Notes: generated from the letters alone by a model not told the origin. 64,000 bases of DNA from Triticum aestivum (GCF_018294505.1 NC_057804.1:253446745-253510744); one strand, 5' to 3'. Positions 41,641 to 53,534 are shown, counted from the first letter of the stretch. A program made the numbers and translations.

Positions 41641-42043
41641 CTGAATCACTGCTCTTCTTGGTCTTCTTGCCCTGCTTATTACACGTGTGATGTGTGCGTG
41701 CTTGCTATTGCTGTGTTGCGTGTGTCCTTTCTTATTATGTGCGTACTTGCTGGCTTGTTGCTCGGTGCTTTGTCTGGGTGTTGGGCTGCTGATGGCCTGA
41801 TGTTGATGCTTTGTTGTAATATTTGTATAATGTTTGTATCTTCTATGAAGCTACGAAGATATGCTTTGTTGTATACTGACTTTTTTGCTTGCTGCGGTTG
41901 ACCTGTTGATGTTGCTACTGTGCTGGCCAGGGAGTGAGTCAAGTGACATATAGACACAAGAAATATTTAGTTATGAGGATTGAAGAAATTAATGATCATT
42001 CAGTCATTGAGGATTTGAGAAGAGGCATCAATGCTCTAGTAGA
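41641..42043 (+). other. Intron-like spacer in Helitron
   Basis: T-rich sequence follows the donor-like site at 41631. No gene was recognised before the GAPDH-like exon at 42044. Confidence 0.35.
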
Positions 42044-42097
42044 GATGTTATTGAAGTTGTGGCTGTCAATAGTCCTTTTATTGATGCTAAGTACATG
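42044..42097 (+). pseudogene. GAPC: Captured exon end of cytosolic GAPDH
   Basis: The frame reads DVIEVVAVNSPFIDAKYM and is followed by a GTAAGG donor. This corresponds to the GAPDH segment DDVEVVAVNDPFI..DYM near residues 25-45 of the cytosolic enzyme (glycolysis, glyceraldehyde-3-phosphate to 1,3-bisphosphoglycerate). Stops lie just upstream in the same frame, so the exon is incomplete or mutated. The next exon at 42445 continues the protein in the right order. Confidence 0.7.
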
Positions 42098-42444
42098 GTA
42101 AGGAAATAATGCTATATGATTTGCATATTTTTTTGCTACGAGAACTTCTCCAACTGAAACTCAAAGTTTAGGTGTTCAACTCATAGTTTTGCAGTAGTTA
42201 GTTTTGTACTACTTTGTATCAAAATTGCATCAGACCATGTTGCACGGTATTTCGAGCATAGAAAAATTACTTAACACCTAATTTTGCACAATTGGGTTCC
42301 TACTTTTTTCTGTTATTAGGTGCAATGACAGAAATCATCTAGTGGGATGTTCTACTGCATCGGAATTTGACAAATTTAATTCTGCCATTATATTCTTCCC
42401 TTCACTGCTCAAGTTAACACCCCTCCTCCCATTTGTTGTCCCAT

Positions 42445-42550
42445 ATGTTCAAGTATGAATCCAGTCATGGCCCCTTTAAAGGATCCATTAAGATCGTGGA
42501 TGATTCAGTATTGGAGATTAATGTGAAAAGATCACAACCATGGGCGAAAG
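42445..42550 (+). pseudogene. GAPC: Captured second exon of cytosolic GAPDH
   Basis: Residues MFKYESSHGPFKGSIKIVDD, then SVLEIN, match the plant GapC region that begins MFKYDSTHGPFKG. The end (SQPWAK) recalls the IPW segment that follows in the enzyme, but about ten residues between are missing. A GTAAAT donor follows at 42551. Exon order, donor sites and plus orientation agree with the exon at 42044-42097, so a genomic copy with introns was captured. The NAD-binding start and the catalytic Cys exon are not found. Confidence 0.75.
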
Positions 42551-43511
42551 GTAAATATGCCAGGGTTAGCTAATTGTTTGCCATATTAGTGCGGTTGATA
42601 TATATGTCGTGGTTTCTAAATATGCATGACATGTTGTCCTGAAATAAGGACATGTGAAGCAATGGAGTCGCAAAAGTAACATTATTAGTTAATAATTGAT
42701 TTATAGTTTAGAGCCCCATGTTTTTCGCACATTCATATGGACATATAATAGCTTATACGCGCACGCTTGTTGTACATCTGGAGTACTGCTTGTTCCTTCT
42801 CTTATTTTGATTCTTATGTTCACATGTTGATTTTCTGTCATAGAGGGAAAGGAGAAGTCTGAATGCGCCAACAAGTAGCGACGAATGAGCTGTCGTCTAT
42901 GGATTGGTTAAGGGAGGAGTTGTCTTGCGCTACAAGGGCATCTTGCAGATCGATTTCCTTGGTTTGATGTGTCTCAGATTCTAATTAGTATTTAATTTCC
43001 TCAGTTTTAACTTATAACCGGACAAAAATTTTTATTGCACCTAAATATTTGATTATGAATCTAAGTTATGGGAAATAGGTGGAGTAAAAGGAAATGAGGC
43101 GTTGTTCGATGGGGCCTTGCCACGGTTGCCTTGAGTTTTCGCATCGAAGCACCACTTTGTATGGCTGGCCTTCCATGGCTACATCGAGGGTCCCAATGTG
43201 CAGGTGAGCTCTTCTTTTCATTGCAGGTTATGAGTCATCTCCACCTCAATGAGATTTAGTTTCCACATTAACGACTATAGGTTTATTAATATTTTGGAGT
43301 GGTCTACTTTCATTGTCTCCGGTTCAGTTGTGTATTTCTTTTCGCCCATGTTCGCTTCAGTATTCCCTTCCAATTCTCACACTATGGTTGCAGCTTCTTT
43401 ATTTATGTTGGATTGTTCTGTGAATTGCCACCATGACACTTGTTGAAAATAGTGTTGTCAGGTGATAATCATTCTTGGCAGTGATTATTGTTGTGGATGG
43501 GATATTGATGC
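42551..43511 (+). other. Intron-like and unidentified exon-like sequence in Helitron
   Basis: Mostly AT-rich. Short open pieces at about 42890-42960 (VVYGLVKGGVVLRYKG) and 43140-43205 (KHHFVWLAFHGYIEGPNVQ, followed by a GTGAGC donor) look like exons, but I could not identify them. Confidence 0.35.
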
Positions 43512-43565
43512 AGACATACCACGAAGGGAAGATCTGCCTCACTGTGCACTTCAGGCGCGCGCACA
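43512..43565 (+). pseudogene. UFC1: Captured exon fragment resembling UFC1 (UFM1-conjugating enzyme)
   Basis: After an acceptor-like TTGATGCAG the frame reads TYHEGKICLTVHFR. The block GKICLTVHF is, from memory, identical to the segment just before KPLWAKN in plant UFC1, the E2-like enzyme that transfers UFM1. The catalytic Cys of UFC1 lies in this ICL segment. The upstream VVDGILMQ also parallels the LDGKTQKM that precedes it. Downstream the similarity ends at once. Only about 20 residues support the call. Confidence 0.5.
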
Positions 43566-44704
43566 CTAGCGATGGTACAGGATTGGCTTCCTGGTGGAAT
43601 CAGGTGCGCGTCGTCCATGGTGGCCTGTCGTGGGTGTTGGTGGGCCGCTGGAGGCGGCTGTAGCAGGTCGATTTATTTGACTACTGAAAATGAGCTTCAG
43701 AATATCTGTAGAACATAGCCACTTCCAGCCAAATATCAATTTTGATAAATCCACCATGTACCATGATCATTTGAACAGTCTTGCTTAAGTTTATGTTAGC
43801 CCTGTATGCTAATTTGAGGAGATTGTTAACTTTAAGGTGCGAACATTTATAAAATGATAATTGTACGGATTTTTTGGGATTTTACGATTCCTATGGAATT
43901 AAGAGGTCATCTATTGGCCTATCCCTATTTGTAATTTCAAATAGTTATTTTTTGGTGCACTTCTATTTTAGAAATGAATCAGTAGCCAATTATGCTTGAT
44001 GTTTCAAGGAGAACTAGAATTGGTAAACAACAATCTGTGAAGCATCTATGGAGGCGGGAGTCTAGTTTGGTTTTTTGCTATGTGCCTATTTGCTTAAGAA
44101 AATACTTGACTAGAGAGCAGATTCCAAATGGAGTTGCATTTTCATGCGTTGGGGGCAGAAGTAGAATAAATAGTAAATCTTGATCTTATGGAGTGATGAT
44201 TTACATTCTTTGTGTGATGAGATAATACACAACCTAGGTGTTATTTAGCTTTCTACTGTAGAACAACTGACTATCATGATGTGTAGTTTTTGAATATTGA
44301 GTCCTCGAGTTTTGGGGAATGGTGCGCTCTAATTTGGAAGTGGTATTTCCTAATGTATTCGCACAGTTAGATATCATATTATATATTTTTTCTCTTACTT
44401 GAAATTTCTGCCATGCAAAGCTAGGTTGTCTTTGATTTGTTGTTGTGCTAGGTATTGACCAGACTGGCTTGTTTGGCTAACCTTCCTTTCCTTTTATTTT
44501 GCAGGCTCTAGAATCTCTAAGGTTGCTCCTTCTATGTTCCTTTGGTCAAGGTTTGTCCTTGTCATTCTTTTCTAAGCACTGCACTTTTCTACCCTATTTG
44601 GTTACTGCTTATTGTCGTATTAATTCCTCTGTTCCTGATTTTTCCAGGTGTCGTGTTTGTGTGTTTGTTTTTGTGGTGCTGCTTATATGTGTGACTACCG
44701 TATG
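43566..44704 (+). other. Intron-like sequence in Helitron
   Basis: AT-rich. An acceptor-like TTTTGCAG at 44497-44504 precedes a short open stretch that I could not identify. Confidence 0.35.
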
Positions 44705-45175
44705 ATCATATATATATATATATGCTGAAAAGTAAAATGATTTTTCCTTGGCACGATACATAATTTGTAATGAGATGGTAGTACATCAGTGTATTTACAG
44801 GAAAAAAATTATAGTCGTATATATATATATATATATATATATGCTGAAAAGAACATTCTTCTACTCTTTCTTGATGTATGCTATCGTATATTGCTTCTCT
44901 ACTTGCTCAAAATCAAATTTGCATCTATGAAAAGTTAAGCAATTAAGGCCAGTGAGATGGCAGTAGATTGGCATGTTTACAGAAAAAACAAATAGCCATG
45001 CAAGTTTGAAAGAACATCTTTTTACTATTTCTTGCTATATGAATATTTCCCGTCTTCTTCCTTCGGAATCAAATGTGCGTCTACTAAAGGATAAGAAATT
45101 AAGGCTGCAATCTAAGAATAGAATCAAATGTGCATCTACTAAAGGATAAGAAATTAAGGCTGCAATCTAAGAATA
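44705..45175. repeat. Local repeats in Helitron: two (TA)n runs and a 55-bp tandem copy
   Basis: Two TA runs (about 44708-44723 and 44819-44842) are each followed by TATGCTGAAAAG, so a unit of about 115 bp including the microsatellite was duplicated. Near 44950 a more diverged third copy can be seen. A separate 55-bp exact-type tandem copy lies at 45066-45120 and 45121-45175 with one mismatch. Confidence 0.75.
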
Positions 45176-47097
45176 CTTTTATTTGCCATTCTGAATTTCT
45201 ATCACAGCACAGAGGAATGAGGAATGGATAGAGGAGGCATGGCGTAAGCGTAGGGGTCAGCCAGGGCATGACGCAGGAGTCTGCCCATCTCCTCTCAAAG
45301 TTAGTTCTTGCTCTTCTTGTCCCTACTACCTCGCCTGCCAACTCTCTGATAGAGTATTTTATTTCTGCAATGTATTTTATTCTTTGAAGAAATTACAATT
45401 TTTCATAACTTCTTGGCATACTATGGATCGAATTCTTTATGAGAACAAGCAAATGATGGTAGCAGTTCCAACAAGAAGATACCAGACATGTAATATCTTG
45501 ATAGAAGAGAAGATCTACATTTTATTCATGTGAAAATTTAGGGTGGATTTGTGTTTTTCAGAAATGAGGCAACCTTACATGTTAACAGTAAGTTGACTAC
45601 CAGTTTAAAAGCTTACGTTTCCAAAGTGTTTCCTGGGATACCCCCCCCCCCCACTCCCTCTCTCTTGATTGATATATCCATATATCACAGGGGAATGATA
45701 GTTAATTTTAACAGGGATTGGTGGTTCATCACAATTTTTCTAGCTTCTTTTGTCCTCCAAATGATATAGAAGGCAGTCAAGTTGCATCCTCTAATTTCTT
45801 GTGATTTTTGTAGGACCTACTATGATGCATATTTGAAAGAGTGCATCTATTGTTTCAGCTGAAAATTGATCTCTATTTGAAGGAGTGCATCTATTGTGCA
45901 TCTACACAAGAAGACAGTGTGCTGTTTTTTATTCCATGCTCCAAATATTTCATGTCTGATTCATAGACATCCTTGAATTGGATAATGATGATGGCATGTT
46001 TGGTGTTCATATTTTTGTCAGCCAAATAATAATAGGTGCACTTGATTGGTTGACGAAATGCCAACTGAAAACTAAATTCAGTTAGAATTAGATTTTTGCA
46101 CGTGTGTTCTTGATGCTTCATGTACGACCAGTTCTCTCGAATAATGAGTTAGTCCCTCAATTTTACAATAGAGATAATTTGTCAAAATTGTGTTTTTGTG
46201 AACATGCATGGGGCCTCTCAGTCTTTAACCCTGACGATAAAAATCCATTGATGGAAGCTGGGGAGGGCCGAGATGAACATCCAGCTCCCTGGGTCTAAGC
46301 CATCGAGATGGTAGAGATGACGTTTCCATGTCATCTACTCTAGCAGCTGGACAAGGCATATAAAAACCATGGATTCTTGCTCTCCAGGCTGCAAAATGAT
46401 CACAGTGACGTCTACGACCTCCTCCTAGATGTATTAATCTCAATCTCATGTTTGGTTTTCTTCCCTTTTCTCTTCTAATGATGTAATTTCTGTTACTAAG
46501 ATAACACCATGTTTGTTGTAATGCCTTATTTGATGTAAGATCCCTTTTCTACTTTGAATGAATTTACTGCATATATTTCTTATTTATTTTAGTTTATCAT
46601 TCAGAGATGATGGAATATTTTTGTCCTTCATAGGTTAAATGAGCATTGCGTAGTCCTTCACATGTTAAATGAGCATTGCGTAAAAGTATGTCAAAGTTCT
46701 CTTTCTTCAAGTGCTTCAAGTAAATGAAATTGTTTATTTCGAATTTAATACCTTTTAATAATAATTACAATGAGAGAGGGGTATGCTTCTCTCTCTCTCT
46801 CTGGGCAAATGTTACTTTAGACAACATGTACTAAGAAATAAAAACTCTAGAAATGTGTTTGAATCGCACAAACAGAGTTCGTAGTTCTTATTCATACTTG
46901 AAACACGTGAGTCTCTGCAAATTAAACCATGTTTTTTTCAAGGTGCATATGGATTTAGCAGACCACAACTAAACCGACTGTATATACATGGCATGTCCTT
47001 AGTAAAGGAAACTATTTTCATCGTGAACATGGCTTTAGTTGAAGGTTCTTGCATCATGAAACTACTTTCATTGACAACATGTATTCAGCAGGTCTCT
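45176..47097 (+). other. Unidentified right part of Helitron
   Basis: AT-rich with a C run at about 45643-45654 and a CT run at 46791-46801. Open stretches near 45210-45340 and 46230-46440 resemble exons in composition, but I could not identify them. Confidence 0.35.
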
Positions 47098-47125
47098 GCG
47101 CCATTTGGCGCAACAGGTCAACTAG
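47098..47125 (+). other. Helitron 3' terminus: hairpin plus CTAG
   Basis: The stem GCGCCA/TGGCGC is perfect over six pairs with a TT loop. The terminal CTAG stands ten bases after the stem and is followed by T, as in insertion between A and T. Confidence 0.8.
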
Positions 47126-48904
47126 TAATAATAAATCTCGGATGACAACACTTTCTCAAAACAATCATAATATGACATAACAAGATGGTATCTCGCTAGC
47201 CCTTTCTGAGACCGCAAAACATAAATGCAGAGCACCTCTGAAGATCAAGGATTGACTAGACATTGTAATTCATGGTAAAAGAGATCCAGTCATAGTTATA
47301 CTCAATATAAAGTAATAGTAATGGATGCAAATGACATCGGTGCTCTCAACTGGTGCTTTTTAATAAGAGGATGATGACTCAACATAAAAGTAAATAGATA
47401 GGCCCTTCACAGAGGGAAGCAGGCATTTGCAAAGGTGCCAGAGCTCGAGTTTTGAAACAGAGATAAATAATATTTTGGGTGGCATATTTTCATTGTCAAC
47501 ATAACAACCAAGAGATCTTGATATCTTCCAAGGTACACACATTATAGGAGGTTCCCAGATATTATGGTAAAGTTTATACTCCCCCACCACCAACAAGCAT
47601 CAATCCATGGCTTGCACGAAACAACGGGTGCCTCCAACTAACAACAATCCTGGGGGAGTTTTGTTTGCAATTACTTTGATTTGAGCATGGGACAGGGCAT
47701 CCCGGTTACCGGCCATTTTCTCGTGAGTGAGGAGCGGAGTCCACTCCTTGTGAGAATAACGCACCTAGCATGGAAGATATAGACAACCCTAGTTGATACA
47801 TGAGCTATTCGAGCATACAAAACAGAATTTCATTTGAAGGTCTGGAGTTTGGCACATACAAATTTACTTGGAACGGCAGGTAAATACCGCATATAGGAAG
47901 GTATGGTGGACTCATATGGAATAACTTTGGGGTTTATAGAAGTGGATGCACAAGCAGTGTTCCCGCTTAGTACAAGTGAAGGCTAGAAAGAGACTGGGAA
48001 GCGACCAACTAGAGAGAGACAACAGTCATGAACATGCATTAAATTTAATCAACACTGAGTGCAAGCATGAGTAGGATATAAATCACCATGAACATAAATA
48101 TCGTGGAGGCTATGTTGATTTTGTTTCAACTACATGCGTGAACATGTGCCAAGTCAAGCCACTCGAACCGGTCAAAGGAGGATACCACCCTATCATACCA
48201 CATCACAACCATTTTAATAGCATGTTGGCACACAAGGTAAACCATTATAAACTCCTAGCTAATTAATCATGGCATGAGCAACTATTATCTCTAATTGTCA
48301 TTCCAAACATGTTTCATTCATAATAGGCTGAATCAGGAATGATGAACTAATCATATTTACAAAAACAAGATAGGTCGAGTTCATACCAGCTTCTCTCATC
48401 TCAATCAGTCCATCATATATCGTCATTATTGCCTTTCACTCGCACGACCGAATGGTGTGGATAATAATAGTAGTGCACGTGCATTGGACTAAGCTGGAAT
48501 CTGCAAGCATCTAATACAAGGGAGAAGACAAGGTAATATGGGCTCTTGGTTAAATCAACAATAATGCATATGAGAGCCACTCAACATTTTCATCATTGTC
48601 TTCTCCTCTCGACCCCCAAAGAAAAGAAAAGAAATAAAAATATTTACACGGGGAAGCTCCAAACAAGCAAAAGAAGAACGAGAAATCTTTTTGAGTTTTC
48701 TCTTAATTACTACCACTACAGGCATGGAAAGTAAACTAGCTAAAAGCTATAACTAATTTTTTTGGTTTTTCTAACACACAAGAAGAAATCTTAGAAGAGA
48801 GAATAAACTAGCATGGATAGTACAATGAAAAAGTTTGAGCAACAACAACTAGAATGAGTGTGTGAACATGAATGCAATGTCGGTGAGAAATACGTACTCC
48901 CCCA
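47126..48904 (-). other. 3' non-coding region of Athila-like element
   Basis: About 1.8 kb of AT-rich element interior without genes. It continues the sequence at 40182-40476. At its right end another CCCCCAAGCTTAGG string (near 48900) resembles the polypurine tract but lies at the end of the extra ORF. Confidence 0.55.
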
Positions 48905-49936
48905 AGCTTAGGATTTTGTCCTAAGTTGGTATATGCCCATGGATGGCCTGGCGGATATCCAAAGTTGTAACTGGGATTGTACTGATATGTGACCGCTACT
49001 GCCTGAGGAGCTGCCTCCGTCCTCCTTTCATGCTCGTTCGCCTCCTCCCTGGTTATGACATATCTCCATTTTGCCTGAAAGTCAAAGAAAGTAGGAGCAG
49101 GGAGAGCAATATGGACAGCGCGCTGTCTGTCAAAGATTAGTCGTTACTGAAGGGGTTGTTCATTCCTCTCAATAAACTGATGGCGAACCATACCATTATA
49201 ATCTAAGTAAACAGGAGGCAACTCTATATCATTTGCATGTATGGGTACATCAAGATAGTTAGCTAAACGAGTTGCATAAATCCCACCAAACAAATCTCCA
49301 CTTATACTTTATGATGCAACCTTCGTGCAACAATCGCCCCCAAGTTATATTGTTTATCTCCTAATACCGCACTTTGAGAACACAAAGATCTGGAACGCAC
49401 ATGTGACAAGCTTCATCTTTACCTTTAATGCATCTACCAATAAAGAGAGCAAAATAATGTATGGAAGGAAAATGAATGCTCCCTATAGTAGCTTGTGCGA
49501 TTTCTCTAGATTCCCTCACAGTGAAACTAGCAAGAAAGTCTTTATATTCAGATTTGCGAGGTTCACTAAAATTTCCCCACTACGGGAGTTTACAAGCAGT
49601 ATTAAAATCTTCTAGGTCCATGGTATATGATTTATCATAAAGATCAAACAAAACAGTGTGAGAATTGCGTGAGGATGTGAATTTGAACCTTCTCACAAAG
49701 GAATCAGTTAGCTAGTAGTATTGGGGGCACTTATCTGACACAAAGCCCTCAAGTTAAGAATTACACACATATGCGTCAAATTCCTCTGTAATGCCTACTT
49801 GAACCTTAAAATCTTCTGATGGCCATTCACAAGGCCGCACTTGGGCTTCCCTCGATGGTTCATCATCTGGCTCACGTATCGCGAGCCTTGGTCCTTGCTT
49901 CCTTGAGGAACCACCTTGGTATATTTTCCTATGCAT
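48905..49936 (-). pseudogene. Extra ORF of non-autonomous Athila-like element
   Basis: On the minus strand the ATG at 49936 starts MHRKIYQGGSSRKQG. After stops and frameshifts the protein continues as LTDSFVRRFKF, TMDLEDFNTACKLP, SFTVRESREIAQATIGSIHF, HMCVPDLCVL and, near 49000-49060, FQAKWRYVITREEANEHERR, ending in a Tyr/Pro-rich tail. I recall this as a common cereal retrotransposon protein of unknown role, found in elements that lack their own RT. It lies downstream of gag-protease, where RT and integrase would be expected. Confidence 0.6.
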
Positions 49937-50712
49937 TTTTCTTTCTCTAAAAAATTTCTGAAATTCTTAGTGACTCAAAATAAAAGTGAACCAAACTCAA
50001 CAAGATTGATAGCAACTACTCCCACAAATGCCTAGAAGCTAAATCATGCATTAAAACTACTTTTGACCATATAAATTGGACATGCAAGCTCAAGAACAGG
50101 GTCACCTTAGCAGCAAAAAATTGCAATAAATAAAACACTAGAACAAAAACTAATTGGACCATTGGAGGAGTCACATACCGAAGAACAATCCCCCAAAAAG
50201 TTTCATGAATGAAGCTTTGAGCAAGGAGATCAAAAATCGCAGCAAAATGAGCTAGAACACGAGTTTGAGCTGTGTGGTGATTTTTTTTCTAGAGGAAGAC
50301 GAAGTGTGTGGGTGCAGGAATAAGTGGAGGGGGGCCACGTGGGGCCCATGAGGCAGGGGGCGCGCCCAGGGGGGCAGGCTCGTGGCCAGGTGGTGTGGCC
50401 CCTGATGTGTTCTTAGAGCCAAATATTCTTAAATATTCTACAAAAAATCATATTTCATTTTCGGGACATTTGGAGAACTTGTATTTTCGGGGTATTTTTT
50501 ATTGCAAGGATAATTCAGAAAACAGACAGAAAATATACTATTTTTGCTTTATTTAATCTAAATAACAAAAAGTAAAAGGAGGGTACAGAGAGTTGTGCTT
50601 TCTAACTTCATCCATCTCATGGTCATCAAAAGGAATCCACTAACAAGGTTGATCAAGTCTTGTTAACAAACTCATTCCGAATCGCATGAAACTGGAGAAT
50701 CTCCGAATAGCA
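49937..50712 (-). other. Non-coding stretch with an LTR-like GC-rich module
   Basis: No gene. The part 50290-50480 resembles the middle of the LTR at 39880-40020: GGGGCCCA, GGGGGCGCGCCC, a GGGGGGCAGG string and an ATTCGGAGAAC-like end occur in the same order. It lies upstream of the extra ORF on the minus strand and could supply a separate promoter or leader. That role is inference. Confidence 0.45.
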
Positions 50713-51980
50713 CTAAGTTACCTCAACGGGGATATGCATGTCCCCAAAAATAAGAATATCATATTTCTTCTTGATAGTAGGAAGAGGAAATTCAAAACCT
50801 CCAATAGTAATCATTGAAATTTTTCCACTACAATTAATACTGTGGACTTGAGGTTGTTTCCTCGGGAAGTGTACCGTATGCTCATTACCATTAACATGAA
50901 AAGTGACATTGCCTTTGTGGCAATCAATAACAGCTCCTGCAGTATTCAAAAAGGGTCTACCAAGGATAATTGTCATACTATCGTCCTCGGGAATATCAAG
51001 AATAACAAAGTCCGCTAAAATAGTAACATTTGCAACCACAACAGGCACATCCTCACAAATACCAACAGGTATAGCAGTTAATTTATCGGCCATTTGCAAA
51101 GATATTTCAGTAGGTGTCAACTTATTCAAATCAAGTCTACGATATAAAGAAAGAGGCATAACACTAACACCGGCTCCAAGATCACATAAAGCAGTTTTAA
51201 CATAGTTTCTCTTAATGGACCATGGTATAGTTGGTACTCCTGGATCTCCTAGTTTCTTTGGTATTCCACCTTTAAAAGTATAATTAGCAAGCATGGTGGA
51301 AATTTCAGCATCCGGTATCTTTCTTTTATTTGTAACAATATCTTTCATGTACTTAGCATAAGGATTCATTTTAAGCATATCAGTCAAACGCAAACACAAA
51401 AATATAAGTCTAATCATTTCAGCAAAGCTCTCAAAATCCTCATCGTCCTTTTTCTTGGATGGTTCAGGAGGAAAAGGCATGGGTTTCTGAACCCATGGTT
51501 CTCTTTCTTTACCGTGCTTCCTAGCAACAAAGTCTCTCTTATCATAACGTTGATTCTTTGATTGTGGGTTATCAAGTTCAACCGCAGGTTCAACCTCTAC
51601 ATCATTATTATTGCTAGGTTAAGCATCAACATGAACATCATCATTAACATCATCAATGGGTTCATGTTCATTACCATATTGTGTTTCAGCATCAGAAATA
51701 GAAATATCTTTGGGATTCTCAGGTGTGTCAACAACAGGTTCACTAGAAGCATGCAAAGTGCTATAATTTTCTTCTTCTTCTTTTAAGAAGGACTAGGTGC
51801 ATCAACATTATTTCTCTGAGAATCTTGCTCAATTCTCTTAGGGTGGCCCTCAGGATAAAAAGGTTCCTGAATCATTCTACCACCTCTAGTCACAAATCTA
51901 ACAACATTATCATTTTTCTTATTATTTAATTCAATGAGAAAATTATTTTGTGCTTTAACCACTTGTTCTGCTTGAGTGGT
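50713..51980 (-). pseudogene. Athila-like gag C-terminus and protease
   Basis: The open part from 51480 down to 50713 codes KNPYAKYMKDIV-type residues (here NPYAKYMKDIVTNKRKI), PKKLGDPGVPTIPW and the protease site TALCDLGAGVSVMPLSLYRR. TIILGRPFLNTAGAVIDCHK and a Gly/Phe-rich end follow. Upstream (51480-51980) acidic gag sequence is broken by stops and a frameshift near 51780. RT does not follow; the frame stops at 50713. The element is therefore non-autonomous. It is cut at 51980 by the next insertion. Confidence 0.8.
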
Positions 51981-53520
51981 TGATAACTCAAAAGTGTACG
52001 GGGGTAATTGTAGCCTCTTTCGATAAGTAAGAGTGTCGAACCCAACGAGGAGCTAAAGGTAGAACAAATATTCTCTCAAGTCCTATCTTCCACTCATACG
52101 ACTCTACGCACGCTTAGTGTTCGCTTTACCTAGAACAAGTATGAAACTAGAAGTACTTTGTAGGTGTTGTTGGATAGGTTTGCAAGATAATAAAGAGCAC
52201 ACAAATATAAACTAGGGGCTGTTTAGATAAAGAAGCAATAAAGTAAATATAGCGAGTGTGGAAAAGTGGTGGTAGGAGTTGTGAAAGTGTCCCTAAGCAA
52301 TTGACTACTCTACTAGACCGATAGCAAGTTTTATGTGGGAGAGACATAAGCTAACATACTTTCTCTTCTTGAATCATATGCACTTATGATTGGAACTCTA
52401 GCAAGCATCCACAACTACTAAAGATCATTAAGGTAAAACCCAACCATAGCATTAAAGCATCAAGTCCCCTTTATCCCATATGCCACAACCCCCTTACTCG
52501 GGTTTATGCTTCTGTCACTCAAGCAACCCACTATAAGTGAATCATTAATGTATTGCAACACCCTACAGCGGGAATCCCTCATGCTTGCGCGACACGGAGG
52601 GCACAATAGGACAGCAACATAACCACAAGCAAATGAAACCAATCATGGCAATTCATCAATCGCCGATAGGACAACGAAAATCTACTCAGACATCATAGGA
52701 TGGCAACACATCATTGGATAATAATATGAAGCATAAAGCACCATGTTCAAGTAGAGGGGTACAACGGGTTGCGGGAGAGTGGACCGCTGAATATAGAAGG
52801 GGGAAGGTGATGGAGATGTTGGTGAAGATGATGGCGGTGTTGGTGTAGATCGCGATGATGACGATGGCCCCCGATGGCGTTCCGGCGCCACCGGAAGCAA
52901 GGGGGAGAGAGCCCCCCTTCTTTTTCTTCTTGTTCCTTGACCTTCTCCCTAGATGGGAGAAGGGTTTCCCCTCTGGTCCTTGGCTCCCATGGCATGGGAG
53001 GGGCGAGAGCCCCTCCGAGATTGGATCTATCTCTCTGTCTCTCTCTATTTCTGCGCTCTCAGATTCTTCCCTGGCACCGTTTCTCTTATATCCGGAGATC
53101 CGTATCACCGATTGGATTGAAACCTTCGCCCAGATATTTTTCCAAAAATTAGCTTTCTTGGGGCCAAATAAGGGCACCAACCGCGTTACGAGGGGCCCAC
53201 GAGGGTCAGGGGCGCGCCCAATGAAAGTGGGCGCGTGGGCCACCTTCGTGGCCACCTCAGGCATCGTCTCGTGTTGATTTTACTTCCCAAAAATCATACT
53301 TATTCCAAAAATAAGCTGCATCCGTTTTTATCCTGTTTGGACTCCGTTTGATATTGGGTTTCTGCGAAATATAAAACATGCAACAAACAGGAACTGGCAT
53401 TGGGCACTGGATCAATATGTTAGTCCCAAAAATAATATAAAAAGTTGCCAAAAGTATATGAAAGTTGAATAATATTGGCATGGAACAATAAAAAAATATA
53501 GATACGACGGAGACGTATCA
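51981..53520 (-). repeat. 3' LTR of non-autonomous Athila-like element
   Basis: 1540 bp, beginning on the minus strand TGATACGTCTCCGTCG at 53520 and ending in GAGTTATCA at 51981. The GGGGCGCGCCC block lies at about 53199-53209. It aligns with 57894-59016. Confidence 0.9.
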
Positions 53521-53534
53521 GCATCCCCAAGCTT
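53521..53534 (-). other. Polypurine tract
   Basis: The minus strand reads AAGCTTGGGGATGC directly before the LTR start, the same arrangement as at 40182. Confidence 0.7.

Larger units (their letters stand above)
40477..47125 (+). mobile_element. Helitron carrying captured gene fragments (left end approximate)
   Basis: The right end has a classic Helitron terminus: the hairpin GCGCCA-TT-TGGCGC (47098-47111), ten bases, then CTAG (47122-47125), followed by a T. Both flanks are interior sequence of the same Athila-like element, and the right flank (TAATAATAAATCTCGG) does not belong to the gene-like interior. Inside are GC-rich exon-like sequence and intron-like AT-rich sequence, including GAPDH and UFC1-like exons in plus orientation. 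I could not find a clean 5' TC start; the left boundary could lie anywhere from about 40470 to 40520. No Rep/helicase is present, so it is non-autonomous. Confidence 0.7.

Noticed and set aside
44705..44842. (TA)n runs as a possible origin or regulatory site
   Set aside because: Ordinary dinucleotide microsatellites within a locally duplicated unit.
47360..47596. 78-codon minus-strand frame right of the Helitron
   Set aside because: Lies in AT-rich non-coding interior of an Athila-like element and shows no motif or start context.
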